Shown one piece after another: positions 23,823-35,743 of a stretch of 64,000 nt of DNA. Below the pieces are notes generated by a model that had not been told where the DNA came from, searched no databases, and was given only the letters and a program-made list of their open reading frames with translations. The stretch lies in NCBI GenBank assembly GCA_011503125.2, contig WWBZ02000082.1, positions 434,001 to 498,000 of the forward strand, in the 5' to 3' direction. The stretch comes from Botryosphaeria dothidea (taxonomy: Eukaryota > Ascomycota > Dothideomycetes > Botryosphaeriales > Botryosphaeriaceae). Both the position numbers and the translations under genes were made by a program. Each line of letters starts with the position of its first letter. Within the stretch, counting starts at the first letter, position 1.

Positions 23823-25019
23823 TTGCTTGTACTGCTTCAACCCCCGCGTTGCCACGGGGACACCTACGGAATTATATAAATTCATGATGGATATGAGAGT
23901 AATGGTTTAAGTGCGTCATTTTTGCCGTGCCGATCAGTCCCTTCCCGAGTGCCTTGAGAAGTAAGGAACGATCGACAGGGCCGCATGCAGTAGCCATGCG
24001 CCAGCGCGTCAATGTCCCTCACTTTATGCACCACGAGACATGCGGGACCTGCCTAGCGTTACAGCCCATATCCGGGACGGCCCTTTTTTCAGGGTACGAG
24101 TATTGTGAAGAATTCCAGGAGAGTGGAGGGGTCAAATCTAAACGCACCATGTAGTACAAGCATGCGTATGGGTTTGATTGATATGTATATGTCTTGACGC
24201 GAGTATTCTGGGATATTGATGAAGTTGAAATCCTAATGGATACTTCAGGCTCGTATCAAAAACTTTAGCATATTTCACTTGCACAGAAGGCATGTTGTTC
24301 GAGTGTTTAATTTTCGCATATCGTGTAAGTACACAATTGAAAGTTAATATTTGACCCCACATGCTCGAATATTGGAACAGGAACAATACCCACAGATGCA
24401 TGGCATGACCGTAGACGCGGCAGTACATTCGAGGGCTCGAGTGGCCAATTGGAAAAATAAGTAAAATACAAAATCTTTCTTGATGCTGCCAGCAACGCCG
24501 GTATGCCGATGTCTCTTATTTTTAACTACGAAGCCCCGCATCGGCAGTATCTGGAGGCCGACACCGAGGACCTAAAGCGTGTGTCCTGCTGCGACACGCA
24601 CGCATTTGACCATTGATGCCAGGCTGGTGGATGTTCTTTCCCCTCATTGCGTTACACTCCGACAACCATGACGCATCCGTGGCCGGCTCCCCTCCCGGGA
24701 CCCTTGCTTCGGGAGCCGAACCACCGCAACTCCAACCACCCATAAGCGGACTCCGCGCCGCCTCGAAGAGACGCCCGAAGCCCGAACGGCTGTAAGCATT
24801 GATTGAAACCTAGATGATGCCTGCTCGGTAGTTGTCGGTGTATTCGCAACAGCCGAACATGCGAGGGTTCCGACGACTCCGTGCATATAAGCGCGGGCTG
24901 AACAGCAATGCAACGTCCGCAATGAGAAGGGCTGCTTACCTTCCTGCTCGTGCCCAAACTTGAATGACCCTACCTTGTTTCAGTAGTCTTCCCTCCAAAC
25001 CCAGTAGCAACTGAGAAAG
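23823..25019. other. Intergenic region containing an AT-rich block
   Basis: 1197 bp between two plus-strand genes. From about 24130 to 24510 base composition drops to clearly AT-rich compared with the GC-rich flanks. No coding frame, terminal repeat or transposon domain was seen. The promoter of the downstream hydrolase occupies the right end. Confidence 0.55.
24886..24891 (+). promoter_or_regulatory. TATA box of the Ayg1-type hydrolase gene
   Basis: TATAAG preceded by CA, 134 bp upstream of the ATG at 25020. A leader of about 100 bp would follow, ending in the start context AAAG-ATG. Confidence 0.5.
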
Positions 25020-26607
25020 ATGGCCGCCCCGAATGGCAAATACTTCATTCAGGAAAAGTTGAAGACGCCGGCGGCGCACCATGAGTCCTTCGCGAAGCTA
25101 TGGGAGACGAAGTGGAAGAAGCCTGTCAGTGGTCTCAATAGTCTCCCTACCGGCTCCAACTAACGCACGTATAGGCCGAGATGGGCGTGTACCCGTTCAT
25201 GTTTGGCACGGCTAAAGATTTCGAGCCCATAGTTTACGAGATGACTAGGGTAAGCTCCCTGCATTAGCTCCTACCGGTTCCAGTAATCAAAGAAGTTCTT
25301 ATCGATGGTTAACGTGCCATAGCTGAATATGCGCGAGCCGTACGATTGGGATGCCTACGCCGAAGTCTTCAGGCCGCAGGCCGAGGCTCTGACGCGCATC
25401 GCCGAGGAGGCTGAAGCAGCGGGCGAGAAGGAGAAGGCGTCCGAGTACTACCTGCGCTCGTCGGCTGTGTGGCGCATCTCACGCTTCCCGGCGCCGCGCT
25501 CCGAGAAGCAGCGGTACGCGTGGGAAGAGGGCAAGAAGGTGTGCCTGAAGGGCCTGCAGCTGCGGGAGCACCCCGTGCAGGAGGTGTTGATCCCCCACAA
25601 GCACGCCGTCAAAGGAGAGGGCAGCCACATCCCGGTCTATTACCTGCTGCCTGAGGGTGCCTCGAAGGAGAAGCCGGCCCCCGTTGTCATCATCATCACT
25701 GGCTTGGATGGGTATCGCACCGAGCTCGCGGTATGGATGGAGGGGTGGCGCCAGCAGGGTGTCGGTACCATCGTTGTGGAGATTCCAGGCACCGCCGATT
25801 CGCCAGCGCTGAGAGATGATCCTGAAAGTCCAGACAGAGAATGGTCCAGCTTGCTGGACTGGGTGGATGATCAGGATGGCATTGATCATGAGAAGGTGGC
25901 AGTGTGGGCGTTCTCGACCGGAGGTTTTTATGCCATCAGATTGGCGTATACCCATCCAAATCGAGTTGCAGGAGTCGTATCTCTGGGAGGTGGTTGCCAT
26001 CATATGTTTGACAAGGAGTGGTTGGACGAGGTGAACCACCTCGAATACCCTTTTGAGTAAGTCCTCCCCCGGTAGTAAATTGACTATTCTTATAAGCGCC
26101 CGGCGGGGAGACGGGAATCGTAGAATATCTCGAGGCTGACATTCAGTAGTGAAGCAAACTCTCTGGCCTGCAAATTTGGCTACGGAGATGATGTGGAAAC
26201 ATTCAAGAAGGAGGCACACAAGTTTTCGCTTCTGAACGATGGGACTCTGGACAAGCCTGAGTGCGCCCGTCTGCTCTTGGTGAACGTAAGATGCCACCTA
26301 CCGAGATTCTTATTGGCGTGCTATTTTTGCTGACCGCTTTCGTAGGGGACGGACGATGAGATATTTCCGATTGACGACTACTATGTTGCTCTCCAACATG
26401 GCCCTCCAAAAGAAGCGAGGTGCGTATGCTGAGGTGCAGCTCAAACAGTCATGTGCTCACAGTGGCAACAGATTTGTCCCTGGAATCAAACATATGGGCG
26501 AACCACAATCGTTCTTCATCATCATGAACTGGATTTACAAGCTGTTTGGCATCAAGGGCAACGCAGGCCAACAGCTGTCGACCATGCCATTCAAGCCGAA
26601 GTATTGA
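25020..26607 (+). CDS. ayg1: Ayg1/WdYg1-type alpha/beta hydrolase (melanin-associated polyketide chain-shortening family)
   Basis: Six exons: 25020-25124, 25175-25249, 25323-26056, 26147-26285, 26346-26419 and 26472-26607. They give 420 residues, close to the ~406 of Aspergillus Ayg1. A helical N-terminal lid domain (SSAVWRISRFPAP) precedes the hydrolase core. The nucleophile elbow is AFSTGG with Ser at residue 258. The acid is the Asp pair at 354-355 (NGTDDEIFP) and the base is His 383 (GIKHMGEP). Ayg1 shortens heptaketide naphthopyrone to tetrahydroxynaphthalene in DHN-melanin synthesis; other family members act on unrelated substrates. No polyketide synthase, scytalone dehydratase or reductase gene is nearby, so the melanin role is inferred from family only. 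It sits alone, with a TATA box 134 bp upstream. There is no signal peptide. The first residue of the usual GxSxG elbow is Ala here. Confidence 0.85.
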
Positions 26608-29600
26608 TCAGGATTGAGGACGCGTCGTGCATTGGAATTTCCCGTCAAGGAGCGGGGTAATCGGACGTGGTGGTGAGTTGGCAATTAAGAAAGCAAGGAA
26701 GGTGGTGTAGGAGTGGCGTGGAGAGGCGCGATGCCTTTCCGACACGGATGCTGAGAGTAAAATCCCTGTATGTCGAGGAACGAGTGGATCAGAAGAGCCG
26801 GGGAAATGCACCCGGAAATCGTCCGCACGAGATAGCGTGTATCTTGCTTGCTTGTGCGTGTGTTTGCGTTGCAGAATCGTCGAGGTAGGCCGAAGCAGCC
26901 GAACGGCGCGGGTGTCTCACCAGCGCGCGTAGGGCCAGCCACACAGCGGACCTTGTCAATCCGTCGCAGCGGCTCCCGGGACCAGATGCGCGGCAGCTCA
27001 CGGACGAGCGTCGAGGGCAGACGGCGAGCAGTGGGTGTGAGCTGTGCGTTCTCCACGGCAGCCCGGGGGCGGAGCTCTCTGCGCTTCTCCCATCGTCTCA
27101 TGGTTGTTTTGACGTGAGGGCAATAATGCGTCTGGCGATAGCGAGGCGCTGGCGGTGTGCAAAGCTCCACCGCGCATGCGAGTGCCTCTGCAGTCCTTCT
27201 GAAGGCCAGCCGCTTTTTTCGGGCTGGGCTGATGAACTGATGATCTTCCCGGCCGGCGCCCGTCTCAAGCCCCGTCGGCTCTTTGCGTTTGCACATCCTG
27301 TGGTGCCGGCGGGGCACCAAGGATGATCCTGTGATCATTTCGCACGGAAATCCGCCCGCCAGACGCGGCTGCCCAGCCTCACGAACTGCACAGAGGCAGC
27401 AAGTCTCTCGTCGAAAACCTGTTCGATGGCAATAAAGGCGAATTGGCGGTCAGCGTGCATGGCATTCTTTCCGGAAAGGAGTGTGGTGTAAATTGCCTCA
27501 GCCTGGTTTACATCAATGCAGCATCACGACCAGCCGTTGAAGACAGCCGTGTGGGCCCGGTGGCGATTATCAAAACACACCCGATCGGGAAAGATGTCAA
27601 CATAGCGCTCCCGCAAAAGTCGTCAGATCGTCGATCGCCGTGGGAAGACGGCGATGCGGAGCTGGCGGCCGCGGTTGAGCAAGGCTCCACCGCCAACGAC
27701 GGAGCTTGCTGACCAGTGCACGGTGTGCAAATCTTCAGGAAAAAACGCCCGTCTGGGACAAAGCGAGCTGCCGTTGCGCCTCAGTCTGGCGTAGCGCCGC
27801 GTGAAAATCTCCTCCGAATCCTGGCGCACGCGCTGGTCCCACACCCTGCTGCGGGGTGCAGGCGTGAGGTCTCTGTAGAACGGCATTGATATCTCCATCT
27901 CGACCTATCCCGAGGCCTTGAACGTATCTGTCCCAACGGACGTGCGTTATCGTCGTTCCAAGGCGACGCTCGCAGCGCCTCCCACATGGCCTGGAATCCC
28001 TGCCATCACGCGCCGAGAATTCGGACGCGAACTGGACACTTTGGTCCTCTAGAGGTCCCGCCGACGACGACTGTGTTGGTTCGGACGCGCGAGCCTGGAG
28101 GAGGTCCTGGGCTCGAGTCAGCGCGCGCGACCCGAGTGCCACGACAGAGATTGGCGCCATCAGTTCCCAGTCAGACTGTGTGGCGCTAATGATCCCGTGC
28201 CGGAGCTGATGGGAGACCGAACTTGAGAATGCTGAACTGTTGTCGATAAGAGTGGCAAAATCTGAGGGCGAAAGGGATCGCGAGGACCCTGAGAGTCCCT
28301 TCTTTTTGCTTATTCGACAGATTCTGCCGTCCCGCGGCAGGCACGCCGGGTTGTGGTTGATTCGTCGGCAGGCTGCAAGCCGTTGATCGTGCTGCCCTAC
28401 GGCTTCGAGAACTCGCCACCACCGGTCTGATGGTTGCCTTTGCGCCACCACGTAACGCTTGCGCAGCAGTTGACGCGCAGCATGGGTGTCTGCCGTTGGA
28501 CTGCTGCAAGCTGTTGCCAGCCGCAACCAACTGCGTGATCGCCCTGGAGCTTTCATGGTGCTTCTAGATGCACTACGGGCGCCGCTCCACGCCGTCGGTG
28601 AAGGCTGCCGAACAGTGCTCACGCTGGAGACCTGTGCTTCATGATGAACGAGCGCTAGAGAGAGCACCTACCGGCGCCTCAGTCGCTGAAACCAGTCTGT
28701 CCATCGTGGGCGGATTTGAAATCTATCCCCACGTTGACAACGCATCAAACCAGCTCTGCTCAGCCCCGCTTGTTTACCATTGCGATGCCAGGCAGGGCAG
28801 AGCAAGGAGGGGGCCTCTATTTCGGGCTCGTCGCACCACAGCGGGATTGGCTGCTCGCATCTGGCGAACGTGGCAGGCCGAGTATGCAGGGCCCAGCTGA
28901 GAGTTTGCGTTGCCGTTAAGGGATCCCCTGCCTTCAATTCCGCAGCCCGATGCCCTGAGGCGGCATGTCGGCTTAAGGTTTGATGAGCCTACAGCGCTGT
29001 CGACATAACAATGCGTGACGCGGGGGGCGGCTTTGCGGGTAAAATGACCAGATGCACTAGGCATTGAGGAGAAAGGGGGAAGCTGATTGGGTGGCGCAAG
29101 GCATCGCAATGTGAAATGAAGGAGGGAATAGTATGAATGGCATTGATGCCTGCGACTGGAAGAATGCAGCACGGGCAGGATTGATGTGCAGCAGGCGGCG
29201 CGCGCTTCGCTCAGCTCGTGCATCCCCTCCGGTTCATGGCGCAAGCTAGGCGGACAGAGGGCGCTGGGCTGAGGGCTGCGAGCCAGAGAACGGCTATGGC
29301 GCATGAAGGCTCAGGCCGAAGCAGTGTGCAGTGTGGCCGCGTGGGCCGGCCGACGTGCGGCAAAGGAACATCCTGGCTGGTGATGAGTGATGACGAAGGG
29401 GGTGGGTGTGCGAAGCGGGTATGCACTGGGGAAGATGGAGATCGCTCAAAGAGGAAGGGGGCGATGGCACTGTAAACAAACAAAGTGCCGGCGCGGAAGG
29501 AGCGCAACAGTGTGGCAAAGGCAAAGCTTGCGTCGAGCGGGCGCAACGGCGCAGCAGACTGACACTTCCTCTCGCACCTCCTGCATCTGCCGTTTAACGC

Positions 29601-30539
29601 AAGCTGCCCCTCAGGAGCCGCCGTGTCGCATCGCCAGACGTATTTCGGACGACCGAGCGCTGTCATCGGCGGAGACTCGCCCTGTGCGCACAGAAGATCA
29701 CGAGGAGCTAGGCTAGGGGTGGTCGGGTGGCTCGCTTTCAGGAGACAGGGATCCGGTAGCGAGCACGCCTGCCAGCAAACGCGATCCAAGTCCTCCCGAC
29801 GCGCGCAGGCCGCCGCCGCCCACTCGTCTCTCTCACCCTAGTATCGAGTTCTCGACGGCCAAAACCTCCACCGCTGCGCGAGCGCATCCTGCTCTTGCGC
29901 ACCTACTCCGACTTCTCCAACACCTCGACTCTGTCCGCATTCTTTGTCCAACACCCAGCCGCACCCCCTCCGACGCGCCCGACGCCCGCCGCGGTCGCAC
30001 GCCGTGACGCGCCTATTGTTTACTCGGTCGCACCGCATTCCACGCGCTCCACACGTCACCACCCTCGAGTCGCCGCCAAAAACACGCTTCGCCCAAGTTG
30101 AGGATACCGTCTCCGCCCGATTGACACGCTCCCGCTCGCATATTCCGGCCCGCGCACGTTGAGCGTTGGATGGCGCTGAGACGGGCGGTGTAGCCAGGTT
30201 CGAGTGAAGGGGAAGGAATTCGACTACTGCGCATACAGCATCGCCTCTGTTGACCGTAAACACCACCTACATTCCTATCACAAGACTCGCAAGCGCGCGG
30301 CACCCGCCTTAATTGCTGGCTATCGATTGCACCGCCGCCTCCTGGACACACCCTCATATGCGACACCCACCACAAAGGCCTACCCCCATCTAAAACGCGA
30401 CTCCAGGCCAGGAATTGCGACTTCTCGCGCTCTGTTAGGAGTTTGACCACCTCAACGCGCCGCTACCCTGTCGTCATCGCGAGAACGCGCGACGCGTATC
30501 AGCGGTATCGTCGCGACCAACCGCAGTTCTTCCGCAAGC
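26608..30539. other. 3.9-kb region without a recognised gene, upstream of WEE1
   Basis: This is the longest gene-free stretch of the window. It is GC-rich and therefore carries many overlapping open frames on both strands, the longest at 27735-28667 (-). None has a domain, a credible splice structure or a family I recognise. The right end (about 29850-30539) is pyrimidine-rich and looks like the promoter and a long leader of the kinase gene. No repeats, tRNA or transposon ends were seen. Confidence 0.5.
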
Positions 30540-33500
30540 ATGGACTTCGCCTACTCCCCCCACCGCGAGGTCGGCGGAACGCTGCACCTCCACTCACCCA
30601 CCCACCCGCATTCGTACCGCGTCGACGGATTTCCATCAATCAAGCAGATTAGGCGTTCCCTTTCGCGATCTCCCTCCAAGGCCTCGCGTTTCACCCTGCA
30701 CAGCAATAACTCGCCGTCCGGATCCCCCCAGTCTCCGCTCTCGCCATTGGCTCTATCGAGAGCCTTCAGCCCCAACCCAAAGAAGGACCAACATGTTCCG
30801 GAACTCTTCCCATTCTCGCCTTTGCAGGAGACTCCCGCCACGACGAAGAAGTCCAAGCCCTCACTCCGTCGCCTCGGACCCCTCCGGACTTCCCCACGCA
30901 AGCGACCGACACCAAGGAGGGCACTCAGCGACACTTTGAACCAAGCAAACAAGTCGCCCTCCTCGAGACGTCGCAGCTCCGCGGAAGAGGATAACATGGA
31001 CGAAGACACTGAGAGTGTCAAGTCTGCGGACTCGGAGACGAAGGCATCCAGCGCCCGCCTCGAGTTCAACGATGGCCCAATCAAATTTGAGTTTGCCAAG
31101 CCAAAGAGCGAAGCCAGCGACCCTGTCGCAAGGTGTCTTCAACCCGCAAAGTCGAGTCCCTTGAAGCGGAGCGATGGCATCATGAACCTCGACCAGGCTA
31201 GCCTGGGCAGCCCCGTTGCAAAGAGAAGGAGCCTGCATGGGGGACCCTTCGGCGACATCGACAACATTTTCGATCACGCGCCAAGCTCCGGCCAGGCAGA
31301 AGAACGTGGAAGCGGCGAACAGGACAGGGAAATGACAAACTACTCCTTCGCACCGTCGTCCTCTTCCCCACTTGGGCCCAGGCGCGCCTCCCCGATCCGG
31401 AAGGCATCCCTCAGAAGGTCAACACTCCATCGCTACAGCACCGGCTCTGGACGCCCGCGTTTCTCTCAAGACGCACACGAATTTCTAGTCGCCAGCCCTG
31501 CGGCCCCTAGGTCCAATAAGCCTCGCATTTCCCTCGATAGCGGAATCGCCATGAGCCCTTCGCCAGCCGAGTCGCCCTTTCGCACGAGCAACAAATTCGG
31601 ATCATCCCATGGCTTCCACGTTCAAAAGCGTTCGGTGTCCGGTCCTGTCATGACACATCAGCCGCATCCTTTGTCGAATGCCCTAACGCCGTCTTCGTGC
31701 TCGAGTTTGAGTGACCATGACGATTCTCCTTCTCACATGCCTCCGCCGGCTCCAGCTCCTCAGCGTCAGACAATCGCTGAGGTTTCGAGACCTCCAATCA
31801 GCTTCTCCCGATCGCTTCCTATAGGCGCTGCGCGTCCAGCTGGACGTATGCACGCGCAGTCCGACTCTTCCAATCCCGGCTCTTTTGCTACTCCCGACCA
31901 TTTCAGGATGGCGAAGCCGCTGCCAGCTGCTTTTATGTCGACTGGTCTGATCTCGAAGAAGAATCGCAATGTGGAGGCACCTGCCGCTGGAGGCGCGGAG
32001 AACTACACAATGCCGGATACGCCGTCGAAAAGGGTATCATTCCCGCCCATGACGAGTTCAACCCCCTTCCAGCGAAGTACCTTCGGCAAGTCTACCATGT
32101 CCCGGCCGGAGTTTGGCACCCCGTCGACACCTTTCAGCTCGCATGCTGTGAAGGCTACGCCGATCTCTTTCGGGCAGGGTGTCGGCATTTTTGGCTCGCG
32201 ATGCCAGAATCCCGGACTTGAGCGCAGGGGTAGCTTCGTTAGCATTGACGGCGATGACCACCTTCAATCGCCTTCAGGCACTGGCGAGAGCCAATTCGGC
32301 AATGACGAGTTCCCTCCTACACCCACTAAGCAGAACAGCTCAAGGGGTTCTAAGGACAACAGTTTGAGGAGCAACCTATTTGGCCGTCGGGCTTCTTTGG
32401 GGCCTGACACATTCACTCCGCCCACCCCTGAGGACATCCCCTCTCCAAAGTTCTCGAAGAGTAAGTCTTTCCCGCGTGGCTCTGCGGAGATCGGTGCGGG
32501 AAGCAAGAAGAGCCTCTTTGAGCGCTCTCCAAACCCGTTCCGGAACTCCCCAGACATCGATGCCTCTTCTCCTTCTGGTAGACGTACATCTATACCTTCC
32601 TGTCCGTCGCCGCTTTTGAACCATTCTCTTAAGTTTTCTGCTCCATCACACGCGGATGGTACTGAGAAAATCTCGTCTCCAGCTGCTCCAACTCCTACCC
32701 TTGACCGGTCCAAGTCACCTCACACGCCACAAGGAAGCTACACCCCACCGGACGCTAGCCGGCTCTCCATCTCAGCTCAGGCGAATCGCCGGGGCTCGAT
32801 ACCGTTCAACGCTAGTTTGAACAGCAGCCTTGCCTTCCCTCCAGCAACTCCAACTGCTACTCGGGATCAAATGTTCCATTTTGGGAACGGCCAGCCTGTG
32901 GCTCCAATCACTGGTCTGACTAAGAACGACGTTGACACCAGTTTGACTGCTCGCTTTGAGAACGTCAAGCCTCTCTCTGGAGATGGTGAATTTTCTCAAG
33001 TCTTCCTTGTCGACCAGCCGATAGACGATTGGATGGCTGCTTCGCCAGCATCCCGCTCTTTCACGAGGCGGTGGGTTGTCAAGAAGTCCAAGAAGCCCTA
33101 CACCGGTGTTAGGGACCGGGAGCGGAAGATGCAAGAAGTGGAGATACTTAGATCCTTGCGTGGAAACGAGCATATCATCGAGTTCACCAGCTACTGGGAG
33201 GCGAGTAGCCACCTCTATATTCAGACCGAGTATTGCGAAAATGGAAACCTCAAGACTTTCTTGAGCGAGACTGGCGACAAGGCGCGGTTGGATGATTTCA
33301 GAATCTGGAAAATCTTGCTGGAGCTCTCATCGGTAAGTTTGAATTATCGTGATCCATGCATCAGTAACCTAAACCACTAACTTTTAATGTCCTCAGGGTG
33401 TCAAGCATATTCACGACTCTGGATTCATCCACCTTGACCTAAAGCCGGCGAATGTTTTCATTGACTGGGAAGGTGTCCTCAAGATCGGTGACTTTGGTCT

Positions 33501-34128
33501 CGCCAGCACATGGCCGGCACCTCGTGACATTGATGGCGAGGGTGATCGCGAATACATCGGACCCGAAATCCTCCGTGGTCAGTTCGACAAGCCCGCGGAT
33601 GTTTTCGCCCTGGGCATGATCATGGTTGAGATCGCAGGCAACATCATCCTGCCTGACAACGGTGCTTCATGGCAGCGCCTCAGGAACGGTGACCTGAGCG
33701 ATCTCCCTAGCCTCACTTTCAGCTCGGACACCACGCTTGAGCGTGATGAGTCTGGTGATCCTATTCTCGAAGAGGATGTCCCCATGGCTCCCTCGCACGA
33801 GACACTTCTCGGCTCTGACCACGATGACGAGACGTCCCAGGCCCTGCGCAAACTTTCACCCAGGAGACATCTCACAGATACACTCGTCGATCCTCCCCAG
33901 TTTATGATCGACCCTGAAGACGACGGCGCCTTGGACAGAGTCGTCCAATGGATGATCTCACCTGACCCCGAGGACCGCCCAGTCATCGACCAGATCTACC
34001 ATCTCGATGGTGTTCAATGGGTTGAGAGGCGCAGGCGCGCCGGTGCTACCATCTACGAGGGCAACTGGGGACCTGCCGACTACGTCCTTAATCCGGATGA
34101 GGATGTCGATATGATGGACACCAACTGA
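30540..34128 (+). CDS. wee1: Wee1/Swe1-family mitosis-inhibitor protein kinase
   Basis: Exons 30540-33332 and 33397-34128 give 1174 residues with one 64-bp intron. The first ~790 residues are predicted disordered and Ser/Pro-rich, with many SP and TP sites ([24 protein letters not shown]). The kinase domain follows. It has a Gly-loop (GDGEFSQVF), a VVKKSK lysine, a catalytic loop with HLDLKPANV (Asp 945; Leu in place of the Arg of HRD, as in other Wee1 kinases), DFGLAS (Asp 963) and YIGPEIL. Wee1 kinases phosphorylate the inhibitory Tyr of Cdk1 and delay mitosis in the nucleus. The N-terminal SP/TP sites suit feedback phosphorylation by Cdk1, an inference. The start is the ATG at 30540, with the frame closed shortly upstream. 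Wee1 is preferred over other eIF2alpha-like kinases on the catalytic loop and domain order. Confidence 0.92.
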
Positions 34129-35743
34129 GATCTCCATTCCTGGATACGAGCCTGGTAAGGATTGGGCTTGGATGAGATGCTTGTGAGGCATCTGAAATTA
34201 CATATGGTGTTTAGGTGCACTGGGGATGGGCGTTTTGGTTTCAAGACTTTTGGCTAAGCCGATGAGGGCTTACGGACGGCGCGATATCTGGCTGCTTGCT
34301 TCTGCTTTTTCTGCTTTTTCGTTTCGATATCCCATCGTTTTCCGCGACCTGCTGTTTGGACTTTCAGCGCTTACGATGAGGCATTCATCGGCCTGCCCCC
34401 CGACGACGACAACTCCTGTATAACATTCTTCGCGGATCACCTCTACGATTTTACGAAACAGATGATCCAATGATTCGATTCGGCACGGCGGACATACGCA
34501 TTCGATCACACTACCTCTTTCTTCTTTTACACATTGTATTACCAACGTTGTCACGGCCGGCCTAGCATCGAGTTCCAGTTCGATCGTTTGCAGCGATTTC
34601 GTCCATTGCGCATACCCTGCATTACACCAGGAAAAGAAACGGGCAGTCTTTTTCACTACTATAGCCAGGCGTCCAATGGGCGCACACTTGTAATTGTACA
34701 CCATGCTCGGGAAAATAGCATCAAAAAGCACATGGTTAGTTAGACGTTGTATAACCTCGATCTCACAGGGCCGCGAGACCTAGCGACACTGCGAATCGGG
34801 GTTGGGGAGGGTGGAGGAAGCGGGGTTTGATTTTCCTTTGTTTTTTCCCCTTTGTGACTTTCATGACTGAACGATACCTGAATTGGGTAGATAGCGCGGA
34901 CTGTGTGCTGTGCAGAAGTTTCTGGGAGAAATATGGCCGATTGCTGGGCGGCAGCCCAAGCGTCGGCGCTCGTAGCTAGCGAAATGAAAAAAGAGATAAG
35001 CAAAAAAATGGTGCACGAAAGGCGGTGTCTCGCTGCGGATGTGGCAGGCGTTTCAAGGTGCAAGGTGCGGTCAGGCTGCTAGGTCGAGGTGAGCTGGCTG
35101 CGGTCGCACTGTCTCATCCACATGGATGTCTCGCCGGCGAGCGCAAGCACGGGCAGCTTGGGCGATCGGCTGGGCTTGGACGGGGCTGCAGCGCAAGGCA
35201 GCGAGGGTCAGCGCTCGAGCGGCAGCGGGCCTTGGGCGTGCGACGCGGGAGCTGTCGTCGCGGTCGTCGCGGGCGTCGTGGTCTTCATGGGCGCCGCCGT
35301 CGGGGCGGGTGCGGGTAGGGCCATGCGCTTGATTGATGCGGCCTAGCGATGGACGGCGCGGCAGGGCGGCACTCTCAGGTGGCAGCAGCGACCTGGCCTG
35401 TCAGCGCATCGTCATATCCAGGCCCGGCTTTTTCAGCTCGCGGCCCAGCACCTGACCCGGCCGTTGCCCGTCCGCCCTACGCCTCGCCGCCTGCCCGCTG
35501 CCCGCTGCCCGCTGCTCTGCAATGGCCATGACGATGCTGCTGCTTCTGTGAGCCCGAGCTGCGTGGCCTCTGCATGCTCCGCGAACCGCCGCTTGCCGCG
35601 TGCTCCCTTGGCTGGACTCTGCGACTGAGGTGCGAAGGCCTTCCACTCGCCTAGCGCTCAATCAATGCCAGCGAACTGCCCATTGCTCCACCCAACCTCA
35701 ACCGCCCCGGACCACTCTGCAATGACCCCACGCACAGCCCATC
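34129..35743. other. Intergenic region WEE1-VAC7
   Basis: About 1.6 kb. The left part is the probable WEE1 3' UTR. The right part (35040-35740) is highly GC-rich and should contain the VAC7 promoter and leader. Frames there are short and without support. Confidence 0.5.

Noticed and set aside
24138..24541. Minus-strand frames in the AT-rich block
   Set aside because: Short, low-quality, no homology recognised.
27735..28667. 310-codon minus-strand open frame in the gene-free stretch before WEE1
   Set aside because: Rich in Arg, Ser and Ala as expected for random GC-rich DNA, no domain, no suitable ATG context, overlapped by frames on the other strand.
26608..30539. Possible transposon or RIP-degraded element
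   Set aside because: GC-rich, no terminal repeats, no reverse transcriptase or transposase motifs, no AT drift.
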